From contig NC_080057.1 of assembly GCF_026212465.1 (NCBI RefSeq), positions 24,454,647 through 24,518,646 of the forward strand: a stretch of DNA of 64,000 nucleotides, given 5' to 3'. The notes beneath the pieces are model-generated. The model had not been told where the DNA came from. It searched no databases and saw nothing but the letters and a program-made list of their open reading frames with translations. Shown here one piece after another: positions 57,715 through 64,000 of this stretch. How positions within the stretch are numbered: the stretch's first letter is position 1; every line of letters starts with the position of its first letter. Made by a program: the position numbers and the translations under genes. This DNA is from Amaranthus tricolor. Lineage: Eukaryota > Streptophyta > Magnoliopsida > Caryophyllales > Amaranthaceae.

Positions 57715-60700
57715 TTAGAGCTCAGAAAGAATGGCAGGAATGTAGTGAGATAACTCGGCTGTAAGTGATTGAAATCCATTTACAAGCTGCGTATGAAACT
57801 CTTGGTCTTCTTCTCCGATTAGCCTGAAGTGTACTCGAATTGCCCTCTTACAAACAGCCATGAATTCGAGTAGTGCAGCAATGAGTTGTTGGAGTTCTTG
57901 GGAACGAAGTCTTGTTGCAGGCTCACCGGAGAGAAATGCTGTACAAACGCTCAACACTCCACTATTCACCTGTTGGGACACAATTCCCAATATTAGTAGT
58001 CATCGAAAGCGCTAGCAAATTACTCGAACCAGCAAGTAAAATCAACACATTAAACACATTTCTTTTAAGACCAGAAGAGCAAGTATATAATTTCATAGTC
58101 TGACCCAGTGTAACATAATTCGCTAGTTCATTTGCCTTTTGAATTCGCGATTTGATCAAATTTGCCCAAGAATAGCCCAAAACCGAATATAATTCAATTT
58201 TTTCGATTCGCGAGGAGATTAGCAAATCATGTGACACTGGTCTGACCCTTAAATACATACTTTCGGTTCGGGGTGATAATTTGGGGAGGAAGGTATTAGG
58301 AATTTTCGATATTAGTGAGAAGTTGCATCCCAGATGTTTTTTAGAAACTAATGCTAGTTTATCAAGTCGCGTTACTGCCCCAAATCATGCTAAAAGTCAT
58401 GTCACATGACTTATATTTGCATACATCATTGAGACATTTAATGTAACCCCGAATTTTGAGCAAAGTTCAGAGCACATGAAATTTGCGACTCGATCAAGGA
58501 CAGAAAATTTTATCACCAGAACAAAAGCGATAAATTAAAAGAAAGCACTACTCACTTGAACTGCGACACTGCCTTGCAGTATTCTTTGAAGGCTTTGTAG
58601 ACGTGGCAATTGGTCCCCTTCAGAGCTTCGAGGTTCTTCAAGCTCATTTCGGAGAGCAGCAGTCCGAGTTTCAATCATCCCAATAGCATTTTCTACAGGT
58701 GAGAATTCCATAGATTCAGATTTTGTCACCAGAAGCCTGTTAACGAGAGCTGGAAACGAGCCTTCTGTTTGAAGAACACTTCGTCGTTTCCATTGATCCT
58801 CTAATCCACCTTGAGTCTTCCCATTTTTAGTAAAAGGAGTGTCGAACAGAAATCGATCAAAAACACGAGCTCGGACGCTTCCAGTGGAAAGGGAAAATAT
58901 CCTATCCCTCCTACTTCCGAGATCCTCATCTTCCATAACGGGATCAACAGCAGTGATCTGCAAATAACAGACACCCGGCTGGAGCTCATCTGCCTTCACT
59001 TGTCTCGAATCTTGAATAATATGCAGCCGGTGATTACCGTCCATCCTGGATTCATATATATGACTAAGCTTTTCCATGATGTCACCCAGCCGTACATCAC
59101 GAGGCTCTCTGTATACATATTCTTTTTTATCCAGTTTTCCAAACTTCTCGCCGTAAAAGCCTACCCTATAATACGTAGCATCAGCAAAAGGAATTGGACT
59201 TGCTTCTTGTTCAAGGATGGATTCATATATACTAGTTAGCATTGTGTGACATTTGGCTAGTTGTCCATACGCTCTTCTGCTTTTGTACACCGGAATCACC
59301 AATTCTAGAATGCTTGCACAGAAGTGATAAAGCTCAGCTTGAGAAAACAGTTTGTTTGCAAGCTGAAGGTATTTTACAGCTGAATCGACAGTTAGCTTTG
59401 AAGCACCATAGCCTTCCACCTCGGCAGCAGATGCCTCAGCCGTGATTTCACTGTTGACCATGGGGCATATTTTACGTAAAGCAGCAACGTGCTCTTTGCT
59501 CCACACACCATCATTTCTACTAACTAGAGCCTGCAAAGATGAATCACTATCACTATTACTAATAAAAGCATATTTTATAACTATATCAGCATAACATAAT
59601 ATCCGTAATCCTCAGCACATAACCTATATTAATGCAACATAACACATCCTAATGGGTCATCAAAATCAAAGTGTCAACTACATCATTGCAAAAGCCGCAT
59701 ATTGGATTTATTTAACCATAACACTTTTGGAAATGACCCCGTGACTATTCCATGCATGATCTGAATGCACATGTGCCTGTCTTTTTACCAGTGTAACATA
59801 ATTCGCTAGTTAATTCACTTTTTGAATTCGCAATTCGCTCAATATGACCCTAAAATAGCCCAAAACCGACCATAATTCACTTTTTTGATTCGCGATTCGC
59901 AAAGAGCCAGAATTGTAATATGCCAAAACTGAATTGATACGTAAAGCAGTTAGTACAATCATACGTAGCACAGGTATTTGATATGCATACAGTATTCACC
60001 CATCAAGAGAAAGAAAAAGAATAGTATACACAAAAGAATGCTCAAGTTCCCAGATCATTGACGAACATGATTTACGAAGAACTTTAAGAACCACAGACAT
60101 AATAGTAAATAAAGAAACATTTTTTTATTTATTTGAACGAGGTTTTCGAATCAAATTAAAAAATACCTGCATAACAACACCAGCAACGGCAACAGCACAT
60201 TGTGCTGCTTCAGCCCAGGACTGCATTTCTTGATGTGCATCACATAGATGCAATAGCCACATTATGTGAAGATCAGGAACTGGAGCAAATGCAACTGCAA
60301 GTTTGTAAAAACTTTCTGCTGCAGCATATCTATCAATGTTCATGACAGGACCCTACCAAGGAAATGTAAAATAATAAAACATCAGGTATCAGACTATTCC
60401 CTTAGTACGGACATACATCTCGAAAATGTAATTCTTACAAGGAGAGCATGTTCCAGGCTCGCATCGAGAGCCAGAGTCAAACTGTCAGAGAGAGACTTGA
60501 CTTCTGACCAGGACCACCTATTCTCCGTAGAATTTTCAGGAATCGCAACCAGAGCATTCTCGGGAAGACCACACTCCCTCAGCAAACTGGGGCTGTTCAC
60601 TTCATCAGCCATTTCCTCCAAAGATTTACGAAGCCGCTTCTGTTCACCACTCTCCTCAAAACTTCCATCAGGCTTCATAAGAGTAGCCTGGACATCAGAC

Positions 60701-63380
60701 ATCAACTCTGACAATGTAATAGTCAGCATGACTCTAAGCCTTGTCGTCTGCATGAAGTTACAGAAAGAGCTCTGCAAGGAAAATACTTGTTACACCAGGG
60801 TAAACAGCCTCAAAAGACAAAGTTGTACTAGTACTTGTGTTCAGTAATGGTGATTAGAAACATACCCTTACGAGAATCTGAAGACCAATTACCGCCCTTC
60901 TCCGGATGTTTTCATTTCTATATACAGCAAGACGAAGGAGATGGAAAGCAATTTGTTTGAGAAAGCGATCATTTTCACGTGACATTAGTGTTGATCCATG
61001 AGAGCTGAATATATTGTTAAACACCAGCAAAAGAGCTTTCCAGAACGTAAGTGGCTGATTCCTTGAGAAAAAGCTTGTGAATATGGAAGTAATACAATCA
61101 AGTTTTCCATAATCTGTTGCTATTCCATGTGAAGCAGCAGTTGTAGAAAATTTTTCAATAACTTCTAGAACCTGAAGACTGACAGCAGCACACAAATTCT
61201 CCTCCCACAGTTCCTGAACAGAACACCAATATAATCCACACAAAATCACTCCCAGACAACAAAGAACAAAACGGAAGGCATCTGCATGAGAAGATCTGAT
61301 TTGGGATTTGCTAAGCATAACAAAAACAAAGTGATCTTGCACGAGATGTCGGAGTACCTACCAGCTTCTGTCTCAATATCGGATGCAATGATTCTCTTAG
61401 TGCTTGTGCAGAGGTTCCTATCCTGGAGGATTGAGCTTGAGCTAAAGCTTCTCTCAAGGAATATGGTTGGCTAGGAGAGCTTAACTGAGAGTTCACTCTC
61501 TGCCACAAATAGTTATCTGGTGTTCTATGGGGCTGCAATATTTTTTGCCAATAACCAAAAAAGACATAAACAAAATGAAAAAGAGCCTTATGTTCATCTC
61601 GGGTATCAAAGTCTTTTGAATGCGTAAGTTCAAAGCTGATCTTTAGTTTATGGCATCGATGAAAATCCAAAAGAAGTTCCTTTGCATTCAACTATTATGG
61701 TTTTTAAATTCCAACTGTTATGTGTCAATTCCATCAAAATTCATTTACATCCGGAGTTTCTTTCGAGTAAGATAAGCGGAATGTCCAAAAATCTAACCAA
61801 AATAGAGGCTTCATCCTTATCAAAGTTTGTCTGATTCGAAAGCATTGAACTTTACCTCTTGTCGAGATGCCTCGGAGAGATAATTGTTGATAGCAGGAGA
61901 TAACCTATCCGAGTACTTTGGAGATGCCGCTCCATCCGCCACAATAGTTTGAGAACTATTGCCAATAATCATACTGTCTGCTGGTTTTTTATGCTGCAAA
62001 AGTTATCTTAAGCATTAGAGTAACAGAGTAAAAGTAGCAGCTGATATTAATAGCACCCTTAAAATCTAAGTCTTGAATCACTATATCTTGATGCAGTTAC
62101 TATTGCCATTTTCCCACACCATCATCCTTTAAAAGAAGCAAAGACAACATCTTCAAATTGCATGGCATTAAATTTAATTACCATCTACAATTGAAAACCT
62201 ATCGAGCAAAATCAACAGAAATACAGGAGCAATAATATAGCAACTCACACCTCAGAAAGGGAAATGGCCAAATCAGTATACCATACGAATTATGAAAAAA
62301 TATAAGTTATAATGGAATTAAAGAAAACCTCAAAAAGGATTAAGCATTCCTCAAGAATTTTGAAAAATAATCTGGTTCTTGCAATGCTTTGCTGCCAGGC
62401 CTTGACAAGCGATGCATCATCTAAATTGCGTACGATTTGCAGAACAACAATCAATATCTCACGCTTCTCAGCAGCACCAAGGTTGTAAAAGACAGGCATT
62501 TCGTCAAGTATCTGCACAAATCACTTATCTGATATTCAGCATGACAGGATAAACTCCCTCTACACACACACACACCCGAAAAAAAGGAGCTTTACTGAAC
62601 TTCACAGTATAAATCCATGGAAGTGATATATGAACAATATCACCAAGTTTATCATTATTTAATAATGAAACGGTTACTTAGAATCCTTCAACAGTATACT
62701 TAAGAATCGTTTCAAATCCACAGACTACGACCACCAAAATAAAGATAGTTCATACACTTGAAAATACAATTACCCCAATGCCATTAGACATTAAGTGGCT
62801 TCCATTTAAGCGTTTGGGGGTTCGGACGTACGCAACCTTACCTTGTGGTAACAAATAGGTTGTTTATGATTAATAGTTGATGGAAAACATCATATGTTAT
62901 TTCATATAAATAAGAAATGCACACTTGACAATAGCTGGAAAAACAAAATTACAAATAAAAACAAAAAATTTGCCGAAAATTTGATCTTTGGCGGATTGGA
63001 TTTTGTGTTTGCAGTTTTGCACCAAAAGATCAAACGCTCATACCTGACTGATCAGTGGAAAATAGAGTTGTGCAATATATAGTTTATCTTCAGGCTTTTG
63101 GTAGCGGGCATCAAATTCATGTTTGCACATGAGAACCACCAAGATTCTTGCTCCCTACAGATATAAACCTCTCAGGTTACATCCTCAGAGAAGGGTGTTT
63201 TACAAAGTTACATTTTGAGTTATAACTTCAACGACGAAAAAATTCTAGCAAGCTATTCTACCAAGTAAACAAAAAAATTAATACAAATTTACAAGTAAAC
63301 TTACCTTCGCTTTTAGTGACATATCATCATGATCTAATGTAAGAAAAAGTTCCTGTATCAGCACTGATGCAAGATAATTC
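57715..63380 (-). CDS. SPK1: SPIKE1, DOCK-family guanine nucleotide exchange factor (3' part of the gene)
   Basis: Ten exons of the minus-strand gene lie here: 63380-63305, 63154-63044, 62511-62329, 61993-61856, 61532-61362, 61212-60866, 60771-60439, 60352-60167, 59528-58556 and 57969-57715. The upstream half is outside the window. The sequence closely follows plant SPIKE1 (about 1830 aa): NYLASVLIQELFLTLDHDD, RQEPHRTPDNYLWQRVNSQL, DRYAAAESFYKLA, then the DHR2 catalytic region with ELYHFCASILELVIPVYKS, ATYYRVGFYGEKFGKLDKK and PREVRL-type YREPRDVRLGDIMEKLS. It ends LTAELSHYIPAILSEL. SPK1 activates ROP GTPases at the ER and cell cortex, upstream of WAVE-ARP2/3 actin control and cell shape. All exon joins keep frame and no stop interrupts them. 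Confidence 0.93.
58099..58215. repeat. Dispersed intronic repeat, copy A (last SPK1 intron)
   Basis: About 115 bp including CAGTGTAACATAATTCGCTA, GAATTCGCGATTTG, ATAGCCCAAAACCGA and TTTTTTCGATTCGCGA. It matches 59790-59905 in the preceding intron. Confidence 0.65.
59790..59905. repeat. Dispersed intronic repeat, copy B (SPK1)
   Basis: Same orientation as copy A: CAGTGTAACATAATTCGCTA, GAATTCGCAATTCGC, ATAGCCCAAAACCGA, TTTTTTGATTCGCGATTCGC. No coding capacity and no clear termini. Confidence 0.65.
62765..62890 (-). repeat. SINE-like repeat, copy 6 (SPK1 intron, inverted)
   Basis: On the minus strand it reads AACAACCTATTTGTTACCAC, AAGGTAAGGTTGCGTACGTC, CGAACCCCC and CTAATGGCATTGGGGTA, in family order. 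Confidence 0.6.
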
Positions 63381-64000
63381 CTGCAGATAAATCCAGTAAC
63401 CAAGCCCAGATAAGGTTACCACCACAAGTTCTAGTACAGCTAAACACAATCGCAACAATGCAATAAAGACACCCAAAAAAAAAGACGACGACAGACAACT
63501 ATAGTATTCGAAAAGCAATAGATGATGACTAAACCTTTAAATGCTCTCCTAAGATGATGCTATTTCATGAAAGAGAAAACTGACTAGCAGTCCATTCTCC
63601 ATTGAATCACAGGACAAATAAAAGATGGTAGTGAGACACTGATCAAAATGTCAAACAGCCACTAATTCAAAGATCTATAATTCACATCAAGTTAACAGAG
63701 CAACACGACATATGTTTAAACTTCTATTCCCAGACTCGGGCTTTAGATTATCAAATGTTGCAACCTATATTATTAAAATAATGTATATAAATACATAGAA
63801 TATTTTAGGGTGGATATTTAACACAACCATAACTCCTATAACTGGCCACAAATATAAACATTTTGCTAATTTATTCATGTGAACCTATATCCACTCACCC
63901 CTCCACCGCCACTCCACTATGCTCAGCCTTCTGCCTTCCTCAACCCTTTGCAGAAATAGCACCTTATTTCTAATCAGCCCTTCCATCTTCCGTCTGAACA
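63381..64000. other. SPK1 intron reaching the window edge
   Basis: No SPK1 exon could be recognised here on the minus strand; the next upstream exon presumably lies beyond 64000. Confidence 0.4.

Overview
This 64 kb window is nuclear DNA of a flowering plant. The evidence is long AT-rich introns with GT-AG junctions, plant-specific gene families (a PRR7-type clock protein, SPIKE1, plant TOP6A, a violaxanthin de-epoxidase-related protein) and many plant transposons (MULE, Stowaway, Tourist-like, hAT MITEs, SINE, TRIM, Copia, solo LTRs). The SINE and MITE sequences and the PRR7-type gene would suit a Caryophyllales/Amaranthaceae species, but that is only an inference. Gene models were built by eye from reading frame, splice sites and family resemblance. 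The internal exon phases add up to whole codons for every multi-exon gene reported as complete, except the uncertain 5' end of the VDR-like gene.

Layout. At 326-481 (-) lies the first exon of an unrecognised, probably mitochondrial protein that runs off the left edge. At 2574-3911 (+) is intronless TOP6A, followed by three tandem ~118 bp repeats. At 5096-8764 is a Mutator-like element with ~184 bp terminal inverted repeats and a 9 bp target duplication. It carries an intact GRF zinc-finger gene facing an N-terminally truncated transposase. At 9624-17307 (+) is an AAED1-type thioredoxin-like gene. A second gene, violaxanthin de-epoxidase-related (about 12.2-13.9 kb), lies inside its third intron on the same strand. 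At 18411-24111 (-) is a 13-exon DUF707 membrane protein. At 26847-32824 (+) is a RING / pseudokinase-like / WD40 protein.

From 33799 to 43075 there is a decayed Ty1/Copia retrotransposon with 214 bp LTRs and target duplication GTTCC. It is split by a 2.5 kb solo LTR. It ends just upstream of a pseudo-response-regulator gene of the PRR7/PRR37 clade (CDS 44893-56845, +, 9 coding exons, 736 aa). That gene has a leader intron made of tandem ~148 bp repeats and introns loaded with a LINE relic, a SINE, a TRIM, a miniature long-TIR element and a solo LTR. The right end (57715 to beyond 64000, -) is the 3' half of SPIKE1, a DOCK-family GEF.

How the genes relate. They are independent housekeeping and regulatory loci, not an operon: TOP6A in endoreduplication, AAED1 and the VDR-like protein probably in the chloroplast, PRR7 in the circadian and flowering network, SPIKE1 in ROP GTPase and cytoskeleton signalling. 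The unusual content is structural: a gene nested in an intron, a MULE whose accessory gene is intact while its transposase is not, a hAT MITE family with at least four copies in introns, and a repeat-built leader intron in front of PRR7.
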